64,000 nt of DNA, from positions 2,091,857-2,155,856 of the forward strand of contig NZ_DS022272.1 in NCBI RefSeq assembly GCF_000153705.1. Direction: 5' to 3'. Below, piece after piece: positions 50,032 to 58,203 of this stretch. This stretch comes from Fulvimarina pelagi HTCC2506. Lineage in GTDB: Bacteria; Pseudomonadota; Alphaproteobacteria; Rhizobiales; Rhizobiaceae. The notes beneath the pieces were generated by a model. It had not been told where the DNA came from, ran no database searches, and was given only the letters and a program-made list of their open reading frames with translations. How positions within the stretch are numbered: position 1 is the first letter of the stretch; every line of letters starts with the position of its first letter. A program made the position numbers and the translations under genes.

Positions 50032-50997
50032 CTAGCTCTCGACGAAGAAGGATGCGTTCGCGGCGGCGCCCAGCCTTCGGCGGCCCTTTAGGGAGAAGCG
50101 CGCGATAAACATGTCCGCAACTCCACGTGACAAGAAGAACATGACGATGCCCCCGAATACATCGAATAAATGGTGGCCACCGTGTATGACTACCGCAGGC
50201 ATCATCAGCAAATTCAACGCGAGTGCGAAGGGAAACAACCACTTCACCGAACGAGCGAAAGAAATCGTCATCAAAGCCAGCACGGTGTGAAATGAGGGGA
50301 ATGCTATGAGACCCAGACTTTGCCAAGGATCAATTCGATCTGGCCCTGAGGCGTATAGCTCCTTCAGGGCGAGACCGTAGTCGGGTCCGACAACCGGAGC
50401 TATCCGTGCGACGATGCCTGCGTCCAATTCGTAATACGCCATGGTCCCCAAGCTCGGAAAAGCGGACCAGAATGCCACGACGCCGACCGCAGAGACAGCG
50501 AAGGTCAACAGGAGGCGATCGAGCTCGAGCACTCGACCTGAGAGCCCCAGAATGGTGACGAGGATCGCGAGTTGACACATCGTGCTCTGGTAGACGAGGC
50601 CTAGAATGTGACAGAAGACCGGATATCGGCTCGCCACCTCCATCACCGAGGGCCAATGGAAACCGATAAGGGCGTCGATCCGAACTAGAAACTCATCGTA
50701 TGGAGCTACCTGCAGCGGCAAGGTCAGATAATTCACGATCGAAAGGGTCGTCGTAAAGAGCATGAGCAGCCCAACGCCGATGGTCGTGCAACCAATGCTT
50801 TGGCTGCGGCCACTGACGCGGTAACTCAGGCCTGTAACGATCAAGACGAGACTACTGACCGCAACGATACACACGACCTGCGTTTCGATATGTACTTCTC
50901 GACCGATCTGCAGGTAAAATCCAATGGCTGCCGCTAGTCCGATAGCAGTTGCTACAAGAGACTCCGACGATCTGAGCCAAGGTGCTGACGAAATCAT
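50032..50997 (-). CDS. PAP2-superfamily membrane phosphatase/transferase (AUR1-like)
   Basis: A 321-residue polytopic membrane protein with about 8 hydrophobic segments. The C-terminal part carries the PAP2 phosphatase pattern: PSFHTVLALM (motif 2, with a catalytic-type His) and HGGHHLFDVFGG (motif 3, HxxxD), resembling the inositolphosphotransferase AUR1/Ipt1-like group. It probably acts on a lipid phosphate at the outer face of the inner membrane. It lies between cpaA and cpaB in the pilus cluster, same strand, with wider gaps than its neighbours, so it may be a later insertion. Substrate unknown. Confidence 0.82.
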   Translation of the reverse strand: MISSAPWLRSSESLVATAIGLAAAIGFYLQIGREVHIETQVVCIVAVSSLVLIVTGLSYRVSGRSQSIGCTTIGVGLLMLFTTTLSIVNYLTLPLQVAPYDEFLVRIDALIGFHWPSVMEVASRYPVFCHILGLVYQSTMCQLAILVTILGLSGRVLELDRLLLTFAVSAVGVVAFWSAFPSLGTMAYYELDAGIVARIAPVVGPDYGLALKELYASGPDRIDPWQSLGLIAFPSFHTVLALMTISFARSVKWLFPFALALNLLMMPAVVIHGGHHLFDVFGGIVMFFLSRGVADMFIARFSLKGRRRLGAAANASFFVES

Positions 50998-51096
50998 GTT
51001 GAGGCCCTCCTCGAAGATCGATACTTCTCACCCGAAAAAGCGAACTCGCTAACGTGACGCAGGCTCGTGCTTCCAAACCAGTCGGCAAGGTCACTT

Positions 51097-51606
51097 TTAA
51101 GGGAATGGGATACCGATCGCAGCCGTGAGGTAGACGCTGTCGGCGTACGAGTACAATCCAGCAATTCCTAACGCGACGCCGTAGGGTACTCCCGTGTTCT
51201 GCGAGAGAAGCCGGTCTGCGAAAACATAGCCGGTTATCGGCACGGCCATGTTGCGGGCATAGATGATGCCGATGGCCATCAGTCCGCCGAGACCGGTCGC
51301 AACAAGCAGATAGGGGAGAGCGCCGGCCGGCCCTATCCAGAAGGCGGTAGCGGCGAGAAGCTTGGCGTCTCCCCCACCGACGAGGCCAAAGGCGAACATT
51401 GCGAAGCCGAGCAGAAAAGCGGCGAGCCCGAAACCAAGATGGATCGCAATATCTGAAGTCGACATGTTGGAGAGAAGAGCCGCGACGGGAAATGCCAAAG
51501 CAAGCAAAAGACAAAGACGATTGGGTATTGTCATCGTCATGATGTCCGAGACCGCTGCGAAAATCATGCAGAGAGGAAAGACAGTTGTCAGAAACAGATA
51601 CGACAC
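51097..51606 (-). CDS. cpaA: Prepilin peptidase CpaA/TadV
   Basis: Aspartic protease of the inner membrane that processes Flp prepilin, 169 residues, about 6 helices. Catalytic aspartates are in AVSDIMTMTIPNRL and GGGDAKLLAA, the two hallmark motifs of A24 peptidases; the methylase domain is absent, as in TadV. It lies about 95 bases after pilA, separated by a strong hairpin. Confidence 0.93.
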   Translation of the reverse strand: MSYLFLTTVFPLCMIFAAVSDIMTMTIPNRLCLLLALAFPVAALLSNMSTSDIAIHLGFGLAAFLLGFAMFAFGLVGGGDAKLLAATAFWIGPAGALPYLLVATGLGGLMAIGIIYARNMAVPITGYVFADRLLSQNTGVPYGVALGIAGLYSYADSVYLTAAIGIPFP

Positions 51607-51647
51607 AGCTTACTTCCGATCTTCCAAGCTCCTGGAACGCATGCGTT

Positions 51648-51670
51648 GAGGGAGCGCGGTGCGCTCCCTC
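51648..51670 (-). terminator. Strong hairpin between pilA and cpaA
   Basis: A perfect 10-bp stem (GAGGGAGCGC / GCGCTCCCTC) with a 3-base loop lies 31 bases after the pilA stop. No T-run follows on the minus strand (CAACGCAT). It may be an attenuator or an RNA-stabilising stem giving excess pilin mRNA. Confidence 0.6.
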
Positions 51671-51700
51671 ATAGTCTTTCTAAGACGCGGTCGCGCTCGA

Positions 51701-51868
51701 TCAGCCTGCGACTTCGTCAGAAATCTTGGTGAAACCGGCAACCATGTTGGAGCCCAGGGTTCCGAGGATCGTGATAAGTCCGACTGCGATCATACCAGCG
51801 ATCAGAGCGTATTCGATCGCGGTGGCACCCGACTCATTCTTCAGAAAGCGAGCGAAAGTCTTGGACAT
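51701..51868 (-). CDS. pilA: Flp-type pilin
   Basis: A 55-residue major pilin precursor: short basic leader MSKTFARFLKNESG, cleavage after Gly14, then the mature start ATAIEYALIAG with the Glu at position 5 typical of Flp pilins, and a hydrophobic helix to about residue 40. The ATG at 51868 has a strong AAAGGAG site. The upstream frame extension is not supported. First gene of the tad/cpa cluster, divergent from the secretin N-domain gene. Confidence 0.95.
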   Translation of the reverse strand: MSKTFARFLKNESGATAIEYALIAGMIAVGLITILGTLGSNMVAGFTKISDEVAG

Positions 51869-52008
51869 GATATTCTCCTTTGTCTTCATTCGACAGCACG
51901 TCCGTCGATTTTGTTGACATCGATCGGATGGCTCGAACCTAGGCAAGGCATGTTTCGATCGAATTAAAGTTTGTCCTTACCCAATCGTGATGTTGGTGAT
52001 CGCTCTGA

Positions 52009-52017
52009 ATGGTTAAT
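52009..52017 (-). promoter_or_regulatory. CtrA-like site ATTAACCAT in the pilA divergent promoter
   Basis: The 9-mer ATTAACCAT (minus strand) lies in the AT-rich region between pilA and the divergent gene at 52104, within the imperfect palindrome TGGTTAATTGACCA. CtrA is known to control pilA in Caulobacter and Sinorhizobium. Confidence 0.5.
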
Positions 52018-52103
52018 TGACCAATAACATCGCTTTTACTTCAAATTCATCATGCTCTGAGAAGGTCAACAACATCCGAATACGTCAAGCAGTTGGAACG
52101 CCG

Positions 52104-52574
52104 ATGTGCCGCCATATCCTCCGAGCCGGTCTTCTCGGGACCCTTGCGATCCTCGTCGGTTCGACCCCGGCCGTTGCGGAAGCGAAGAAAGACATGATCG
52201 CAATCGCCGTTGATCATGCTCGGATCCTGCAGATTGACCGAGGCGCCGGCACAGTCATCATCGGCAATCCCGCGATCGTGGATATCGAAGTGTTGAGCGA
52301 GGAGCGACTGGTCCTTACGGGGAAGAGCTACGGGATTACGAACGTCATCATACTTGATCGGGACAATTCCGTCCTCATGGACGAACAGGTCGCAGTGCAA
52401 ACCTTCGAGGAAAGCACTGTGCGGGTCTACCGACAAGCGAACCGTCAGACCTATGCCTGCGCTCCCAAATGTGAGCCGACCGTGACGATCGGCGACAACC
52501 AAGACGTCTTCGACCTGTCGAGTACGCAGTATCAAACGCGTCGCGCCATCGCAGAGACGGCCGCCAGACCTTGA
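52104..52574 (+). CDS. Secretin N-terminal-domain protein (pilus assembly, CpaC-like)
   Basis: A 156-residue exported protein: signal peptide to about residue 25 (AVAEA), then a pilus-assembly N-terminal domain (about 30-105; ARILQIDRGAGTVIIGNPAIVDIEV, YGITNVIILDRDN) like the N-terminus of CpaC, and a tail with two Cys (YACAPKCEPTVTIGD). It lacks any secretin pore domain. Divergent from pilA and sharing its regulatory region, so it is likely co-regulated with the pilus. It could be an accessory ring or pilotin-like protein. Confidence 0.85.
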   Translation: MCRHILRAGLLGTLAILVGSTPAVAEAKKDMIAIAVDHARILQIDRGAGTVIIGNPAIVDIEVLSEERLVLTGKSYGITNVIILDRDNSVLMDEQVAVQTFEESTVRVYRQANRQTYACAPKCEPTVTIGDNQDVFDLSSTQYQTRRAIAETAARP

Positions 52575-52642
52575 GGTAGCGGCGTCAAGGCTTGCCACCC
52601 GCATTTGAGCGATATCTCCACACGGACACGCCTTTAAATGGG

Positions 52643-53848
52643 ATGCGTCCATTGCCGAGAGCCGTCCTCATCGTCCTCGACTCCGTCGGCATTGGCGGTG
52701 CGCCAGACGCCGCCGAATTCGGCGACGAGGGTTCCGATACCCTGGGATCGGTCATCAAGGCGGCCCGGGCGGGTAACGCGGATCGCGCCGGACTTCGGTC
52801 CGGGCCGCTGCATCTGCCACATCTGGCCCGTATCGGGCTGTTTCACGCCGCAGGCCATCGCTACGATGCAGATGAGCCGGAAGCCCTCTACGGCTGCGCA
52901 AGCGAAATATCTCGTGGCAAGGACACGCCCTCCGGCCACTGGGAGATCGCGGGAGTGCCGGTGCCCTTCGAATGGGGCACGTTTCCCGATACCGAACCCT
53001 CATTGCCGCGATCGCTCGTGCGCCAAATCATGGACGATACGCATATTCCCGGGATTCTCGGCGACAAACGTGCTTCCGGAACGGAGATCCTGATCGAACT
53101 TGGCGAAGAAAGCGTGCGGACGGGGAAGCCGATCCTCTATACGTCGAGCGACAGCGTACTTCAGATCGCGGCACATGAGGACCATTTCGGTCTCGCGCGG
53201 CTGATGGGCCTTTGTGAAGTCGCACGCAAACATTGCAACCCGCTTAATATCGCACGCGTCATCGCCCGGCCGTTTCGCGGGGAGCATGCTGCCGATCTCA
53301 AGCGCACTGCCAATCGCCGCGACTTTTCGGTGCCGCCACCCGGCGAGACTGTTCTCGACACGGCTCGGGCGGCCGGACGAACGGTCTTCGGCATCGGCAA
53401 GATCGCCGACATTTTCGCCCATCGCGGCGTCGACGTCTCCTTGAAAGCCGACGGCAATATGGCCCTTGTGGATGCGACGCTTGAAGCCATCGGGCGGGCC
53501 GATGACGGTGATCTCGTCGTCTCCAACCTCGTCGATTTCGACATGGTCTATGGCCATCGCCGCGACATCGCCGGCTACGCGGCAGCGCTCGAAGCTTTCG
53601 ATCGACGTGTTCCGGAGATCGAGAGCGCCTTACGGTGGGGCGATTTATGCATCGTTACCGCCGATCATGGCTGCGATCCGGCATTTCGAGGAACGGACCA
53701 CACGCGGGAACGGGTGCCGATCCTCGGTTTCGGTCCGGGCATCGAGCCGCGCGATATCGGCACGCGAGAGACGTTCGCAGATATCGGAGCAAGTATCGCG
53801 GCCCATCTCGGGCTGAAAGCCGGGCGCTATGGAACTTCATTTCTTTGA
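52643..53848 (+). CDS. deoB: Phosphopentomutase
   Basis: Converts (deoxy)ribose-1-phosphate to the 5-phosphate; 401 residues, alkaline-phosphatase superfamily. Metal/catalytic features: [16 protein letters not shown] at the N-terminus, [11 protein letters not shown] around the phosphorylated Thr, and [18 protein letters not shown] at the C-terminus. Start at ATG 52643 (typical N-terminus [14 protein letters not shown]). First gene of a nucleoside-salvage pair with upp, 50 bases downstream. Confidence 0.95.
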   Translation: MRPLPRAVLIVLDSVGIGGAPDAAEFGDEGSDTLGSVIKAARAGNADRAGLRSGPLHLPHLARIGLFHAAGHRYDADEPEALYGCASEISRGKDTPSGHWEIAGVPVPFEWGTFPDTEPSLPRSLVRQIMDDTHIPGILGDKRASGTEILIELGEESVRTGKPILYTSSDSVLQIAAHEDHFGLARLMGLCEVARKHCNPLNIARVIARPFRGEHAADLKRTANRRDFSVPPPGETVLDTARAAGRTVFGIGKIADIFAHRGVDVSLKADGNMALVDATLEAIGRADDGDLVVSNLVDFDMVYGHRRDIAGYAAALEAFDRRVPEIESALRWGDLCIVTADHGCDPAFRGTDHTRERVPILGFGPGIEPRDIGTRETFADIGASIAAHLGLKAGRYGTSFL

Positions 53849-53898
53849 CGAATGAGCTGTATCTGCGGGCAAAAGGAAACGCAGCGGAAGGAGCAGGC

Positions 53899-54528
53899 AT
53901 GGACGGCGTCATCATCATCGATCACCCTCTCGTCCAGCACAAGCTGACGATCATGCGGAAGAAGGAAACCTCCACAGCAGGCTTCCGACGCCTCCTGCGA
54001 GAAATTTCAACACTCCTCTGCTACGAGGTGACACGCAATCTCGAGATGACGAGCGAGCGTATCGAGACCCCACTCACGACGATGGATGCGCCGGTGCTGG
54101 AGGGGAAGAAGCTGGTCTTCGCCTCGATTCTGAGGGCTGGAAACGGGCTGCTCGAGGGCATGCTCGACCTCGTTCCCGCAGCGCGTGTCGCCCACGTCGG
54201 ACTCTACCGTGACGAGACAACGCTTGAACCGGTCGAGTACTATTTCAAGGCACCGGAGCAGTTGGGAAACCGGCTGGTGATCGTCGTTGACCCGATGCTC
54301 GCAACTGCGAACTCAGCAATTCTGGCCGTCGAACGGCTCAAGCAACAGGGTGCCTCGAACATCCGTTTCCTCTGCCTGCTCGCAGCGCCGGAAGGTGTAC
54401 AGAACTTCCGTAGCGCTCATCCCGATGTGCCAGTCTATACCGCCGCCATCGACAGTCACCTCAACGACCTCGGCTATATTGTTCCGGGTTTAGGGGACGC
54501 GGGCGATCGGATGTACGGGACAAAATAG
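53899..54528 (+). CDS. upp: Uracil phosphoribosyltransferase
   Basis: Uracil + PRPP to UMP; 209 residues. PRPP loop reads [13 protein letters not shown] (the usual Gly-Gly or Gly-Asn is Ala-Asn here), and the uracil-binding C-terminus is [36 protein letters not shown] lies 8 bases before the ATG. Upstream in-frame sequence back to 53635 overlaps deoB in another frame and is not part of it. Likely co-transcribed with deoB. Confidence 0.95.
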   Translation: MDGVIIIDHPLVQHKLTIMRKKETSTAGFRRLLREISTLLCYEVTRNLEMTSERIETPLTTMDAPVLEGKKLVFASILRAGNGLLEGMLDLVPAARVAHVGLYRDETTLEPVEYYFKAPEQLGNRLVIVVDPMLATANSAILAVERLKQQGASNIRFLCLLAAPEGVQNFRSAHPDVPVYTAAIDSHLNDLGYIVPGLGDAGDRMYGTK

Positions 54529-54669
54529 GCACGATCGAGCCGCCCGCGTTCTTGAATGCTTTACCCTTTTCCTACACTTCCCGGGGCAAAGGCCTGACGT
54601 TTCGAACTTCGAAAGCGAAGCGCGGCAAAATCAGCGCTTCTGGTTCAGCGTTCCTCGAGGCGCCCGTTG

Positions 54670-55221
54670 ATGATGTCCCGCGCGATCTTTCTCCTGTCCA
54701 TCTGTTCCTTGGCTGGGCTTGCAGCTCCGTCCGTTCTCGAATCTTATCTTGTCGATCGGCATACCGGTCCCGAACGGCTCGATCCGTCCTCGCCGGTTCT
54801 TGAAGCGATCGCGCGCCCTGCCCCGTCGAGAGCACCGAACACCGGCTTCGGCCGAAACGTCGTTCTGGATGCAGATCAGTCTGGGCACTTCCGCACCGAT
54901 GCGCGGTTGAACGGCATGCGAAACACGGTGTTGATCGATACGGGTGCGACCAAAGTTGCAATCGACGAGAAGACGGCCCGGCAGATCGGCATCTATCCAA
55001 AGCCAGAAGCTTGGACCATTCCGGTACAGACCGCGAACGGCATGGCCCACGCTGCGACGGCTCGAATCGACCGAATTGAGATCGGAAATATTGTAGTGCG
55101 AGACGTCGATGCGCTGGTCCTGCAAGAGGGCACGCTCGGCGTAACACTTCTCGGCATGAGCTTTCTGTCCGAGCTGGACCGCTATTCGGTACGCGACGGG
55201 CGGCTCACGATGGAGCGTTAG
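54670..55221 (+). CDS. Retropepsin-like aspartic protease (TIGR02281 type)
   Basis: A 183-residue protein with an N-terminal signal/anchor (residues 1-20) and a single clan AA domain: Asp90 in VLIDTGATKVAI, and the later FlaP-like strand TLLGMSFLSELDRY. One Asp per chain means it must dimerise to be active. Start ATG 54670, or 54673. Its 3' end overlaps that of cdd (convergent) by 17 bases. Its function is unknown; it is a widespread alphaproteobacterial family. Confidence 0.82.
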   Translation: MMSRAIFLLSICSLAGLAAPSVLESYLVDRHTGPERLDPSSPVLEAIARPAPSRAPNTGFGRNVVLDADQSGHFRTDARLNGMRNTVLIDTGATKVAIDEKTARQIGIYPKPEAWTIPVQTANGMAHAATARIDRIEIGNIVVRDVDALVLQEGTLGVTLLGMSFLSELDRYSVRDGRLTMER

Positions 55222-55633
55222 GCAGGGACATCAGGCCCTGGGCCAGGTCGTCAGTGGAAAAGACAAGTGGCAGAAGTTCACCCATGGTGACGGTGTTCAC
55301 GACACCGCTATCGACATTGCATAGATGAATCTTCGTATCAGCGTCTGCAAATTCCGCGATGCGCTGGCGGCATCCTCCACAGGGGGTGCAGCCATTCAGA
55401 TTTGCGGCGACCACCGCGAGTTCGGCAATGTGTCCGCCTCCGTCCATGACGAGATGGCCTATAGCGGTGGTTTCGGCGCACCAGCCTTCTGGAAAGCTCA
55501 CCGATTCGACGTTGCAGCCGGCGTAGATCCGACCGTCCGCTGTCCGCAACGCCGCGCCCACCGGGAAGCGCGAATAGGGCGCATACGCCTTGCGCATGGC
55601 AAGTTTGGCCTTGGCGAAGAGATCGTCGGCCAT
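55205..55633 (-). CDS. cdd: Cytidine deaminase
   Basis: Zinc enzyme deaminating (deoxy)cytidine to (deoxy)uridine; 142 residues, tetrameric type. Zinc ligands Cys52, Cys85 and Cys88 with catalytic Glu54 (WCAETTAIG; TPCGGCRQ). ATG at 55633; the frame stays open upstream but with no homology look. It converges with the protease gene. Its product feeds the salvage route served by deoB and upp. Confidence 0.95.
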   Translation of the reverse strand: MADDLFAKAKLAMRKAYAPYSRFPVGAALRTADGRIYAGCNVESVSFPEGWCAETTAIGHLVMDGGGHIAELAVVAANLNGCTPCGGCRQRIAEFADADTKIHLCNVDSGVVNTVTMGELLPLVFSTDDLAQGLMSLPNAPS

Positions 55634-55808
55634 GTCTCGTTCTCGCTCGTCTTTCGAGTGGGGCACGTCTGGGACCATTGGATACGCCTTCGTCGCGTTT
55701 GTCGACCGTCTGGTAGCAACGCTCGGCGCTCGACAGCTTGCCATGGACAAGCAGACCGCTTTTCTTCAATTCTTAGAATGGTAATCAAAAGCGAATGAAG
55801 CGAGTACG

Positions 55809-56027
55809 ATGGCCGAAACCGATTCATCCGTTGGCAGTCGTCTGGAGGATCTGGAAGTCCTGACCAGCCATCAGTCTAATACCATCGAAGAACTGTCAGA
55901 GGAGTTGGCGAAGGCCTTCGCCGCAATCAGGCACCTGCAGCTCAAGGTCGAGCAACTGACGGACCGGATCGGCGCGGTCGAAGACAGCGGCGGAAAAGCG
56001 GAGGCGACAAAACCGCCGCATTACTGA
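55809..56027 (+). CDS. slyX: SlyX family protein
   Basis: A 72-residue coiled-coil protein (heptad-like residues 10-57: LEDLEVLTSHQSNTIEELSEEL, FAAIRHLQLKVEQL) ending in the conserved PPHY tail of SlyX. The function of SlyX is unknown. It lies alone between the divergent cdd gene and the convergent ankyrin gene. Confidence 0.88.
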   Translation: MAETDSSVGSRLEDLEVLTSHQSNTIEELSEELAKAFAAIRHLQLKVEQLTDRIGAVEDSGGKAEATKPPHY

Positions 56028-56033
56028 GCCCTT

Positions 56034-56543
56034 CTAAGCCCTTTGCTCAAGAAAGCGCGTGGCATCGCTCGCGCCCATCATCTTCGCGGCAGCCAAGGGC
56101 GTCACACCGTCCGCGTTTGCAGCATAGAGATCGGCACCGTGCCGCTCGAGCATTTTGAGCATCGCGACACGATCGAACATGGCGGCGATCATCGCCGGAG
56201 CCTTGCCTGACGGGCCCCCATCGTTGACGTCTGCACCATGGGCGATCAGGAGTTCGGCAATGCGCTCCTCACCCTTGAAGGCCGCGCCGGCCAGCGGCGT
56301 CTGGCCCCGATCGTTGGCGATACTGGGGTCAGCACCCGCCTCGAGCAACGCCTGCGTCGCGCCTTCGTGGCCATGATAGCTCGCCAGCATAAGAAGCGTG
56401 TCGCCCTTGTCGTTGCGTAGGTCGACTGGGAGGCCCTGCTCGAGCAACGGACGCAGGGTGTCCGCATCGTCGCGCGCGGCCTGGAAGACCTTCGCGGCGA
56501 ATTCGAGGGTTGCCTGATCGGGTTCGGATTGGGTGCTGTGCAT
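56034..56543 (-). CDS. Ankyrin repeat protein
   Basis: A 169-residue soluble protein with about four ankyrin repeats (GDTLLMLASYHGHEGATQALLEAGADPSIAND; GQTPLAGAAFKGEERIAELLIAHGADVND; GKAPAMIAAMFDRVAMLKMLERHGADLYAAN; GVTPLAAAKMM). ATG at 56543 follows CAGGAG. It probably mediates protein-protein contacts; no signal peptide. It is 50 bases downstream of the DUF2125 gene. Confidence 0.9.
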   Translation of the reverse strand: MHSTQSEPDQATLEFAAKVFQAARDDADTLRPLLEQGLPVDLRNDKGDTLLMLASYHGHEGATQALLEAGADPSIANDRGQTPLAGAAFKGEERIAELLIAHGADVNDGGPSGKAPAMIAAMFDRVAMLKMLERHGADLYAANADGVTPLAAAKMMGASDATRFLEQRA

Positions 56544-56593
56544 GCCCGTACTCCTGACATTTGGATTCGGCGCAGTTCCTGCGAATGCGGAGG

Positions 56594-57604
56594 TCATTCA
56601 AGCGGCGGAATCTGACCGAGAGGAATGACGCCCGCCGTCAGCTGTCCGTCGTCGGCGGTCACCCGGATCGTCGTCCGGCCGTTCTCCGTCGTCCCCACAT
56701 AGGGGATGACTGATGCGACGGTGTTGGCGATCGATGCCGCTTCCGGCGCGATCGAGCCGACGATCGAGGCCAGCCGTTCGGGAGACGTCACGGCAAGATC
56801 GAAGGTTCCCGACAAAAGCCCGTCGGCAGAAAAGGCGAAGTCGCCGGAGACATCCGCGCCGGTCGGGTCACCGTGGAAGGTCAGGACGAGGGAGCGCAGG
56901 GTTCCGCTCCGATCGGCGAAGAGTTCACGGGCCGAAAGGCCGGACGCGCCGCCCGACAACCAGTCTGCAGCTCCTTGAACCGTAAGGTCCGTCGACAGGT
57001 CGAAATTGGGAACGCCACTCAGCTGCGGCAGGTCGATCTTCGCCGATCGCTGGACGCCGGCGATATCGAGATCGTCCTCCCGGCGTCGGGCATGCAACTC
57101 GCCGCCGCTCGCATTGAAGATCGATCGATCGCCGATCGCGACCCGCGGCGCGTCCGTCGCGATAGAGATGCGGTCGAGCCCCTCGGTCCAGAAGCTCGTG
57201 CTCGCCTGCGCAAGGTTCCAGCCGATATCAACCGGCGGGCCGTCGGCCGTCTCGATCCGCACTGGCGCATCGAGCTCACTGACGACGAGGTTCGGTTGAT
57301 AAATCTGGGCGGCGCTGCGGAACGAGCCGGCATCCACCGTCACGCCGTTGCGCGGTACATCGAGGGCAAGGTCGTCGCAGACGATGCCGAGACGGAACGG
57401 GTAGCCGACGACGTCGCGCCCTAGACAGGAGACGAGGACGCCGTTGCGCTCCGCATCTTCGATCGCCCGGCTCGTGATCTCGTCGAGCTGGGAGGCTGCG
57501 TAGAACCAGAACCCGGTCAGGATCGCGAAGAGGACGACGACGATCGCGACGATCCAAACGTAGGCTCGGCGGATGCGGCGTGGTTCCGAGGTTGACGAAG
57601 ACAC
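56594..57604 (-). CDS. DUF2125 domain protein
   Basis: A 336-residue protein: an N-terminal membrane anchor (about residues 13-38, Arg-rich before it) and a periplasmic DUF2125 region (AERNGVLVSCLGRDVVGYPFRLGIVCDDLALD). I chose the GTG at 57604 because AAGGGGAG lies 5 bases upstream; this leaves 53 bases to the divergent chaC gene. An ATG at 57655 would leave only 2 bases between the two starts. Function unknown; beta-rich domain with AsmA-like layout. Confidence 0.85.
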   Translation of the reverse strand: MSSSTSEPRRIRRAYVWIVAIVVVLFAILTGFWFYAASQLDEITSRAIEDAERNGVLVSCLGRDVVGYPFRLGIVCDDLALDVPRNGVTVDAGSFRSAAQIYQPNLVVSELDAPVRIETADGPPVDIGWNLAQASTSFWTEGLDRISIATDAPRVAIGDRSIFNASGGELHARRREDDLDIAGVQRSAKIDLPQLSGVPNFDLSTDLTVQGAADWLSGGASGLSARELFADRSGTLRSLVLTFHGDPTGADVSGDFAFSADGLLSGTFDLAVTSPERLASIVGSIAPEAASIANTVASVIPYVGTTENGRTTIRVTADDGQLTAGVIPLGQIPPLE

Positions 57605-57657
57605 CGAGACTCCCCTTTGAAAGACAGACGGATTGGCGAGAGGCATAGCGAACACGA

Positions 57658-58197
57658 ATGGGCGGAAATAAGGACTTCTGGGTTTTCGGCTACGGCTCTC
57701 TGATCTGGAATCCGGGTTTCGACTATGAGGAGAGGTCTGTCGCGCGCCTCGCAGGGTTCCACCGTTCGCTCTGCGTCCGCAGCCATGTCCATCGCGGTAC
57801 GCCCGAACAGCCGGGCCTCGTCTTCGGTCTCGATCGAGGGGGGTCCTGCGTCGGCATGGCTTACAGGGTCACCGGCCAGAAGCGCGAAGCAGTCATGACC
57901 TATCTGCGGGGGCGCGAATTGGTCACACACGTCTATCTGGAGAAGTCGGTGTCGATCCGGCTCGCTGAAGGCTCCGGCGCACGTGCCGTCACCTATGTGG
58001 TCGATCGCGGCCACACTCAGTATGCCGGCAAGATTTCCGCCGAAGACGCGGCACGTATCGTGATGCGGTCACATGGTCGCTCTGGTGCGAATGTCGAATA
58101 TGTCACGAACGCTCTTCACGAGATCCATCGAATGGGTTTGAAGGACCGGTGGCTCGAAAGCGTGGTCACTCGCCTGCACCAGCGCCATCACGGCTGA
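57658..58197 (+). CDS. Glutathione-specific gamma-glutamylcyclotransferase (ChaC-like)
   Basis: A 179-residue enzyme of the ChaC family, which degrades glutathione to 5-oxoproline and Cys-Gly. The N-terminal substrate loop FGYGSLIWNPGFDYEE (10-25) is diagnostic; the C-terminal region has SGANVEYVTNALHEIHRMGLKD. Cytoplasmic. Divergent from DUF2125 and convergent with plsC (6 bases between stops). Confidence 0.92.
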   Translation: MGGNKDFWVFGYGSLIWNPGFDYEERSVARLAGFHRSLCVRSHVHRGTPEQPGLVFGLDRGGSCVGMAYRVTGQKREAVMTYLRGRELVTHVYLEKSVSIRLAEGSGARAVTYVVDRGHTQYAGKISAEDAARIVMRSHGRSGANVEYVTNALHEIHRMGLKDRWLESVVTRLHQRHHG

Positions 58198-58203
58198 TAT
58201 AGT

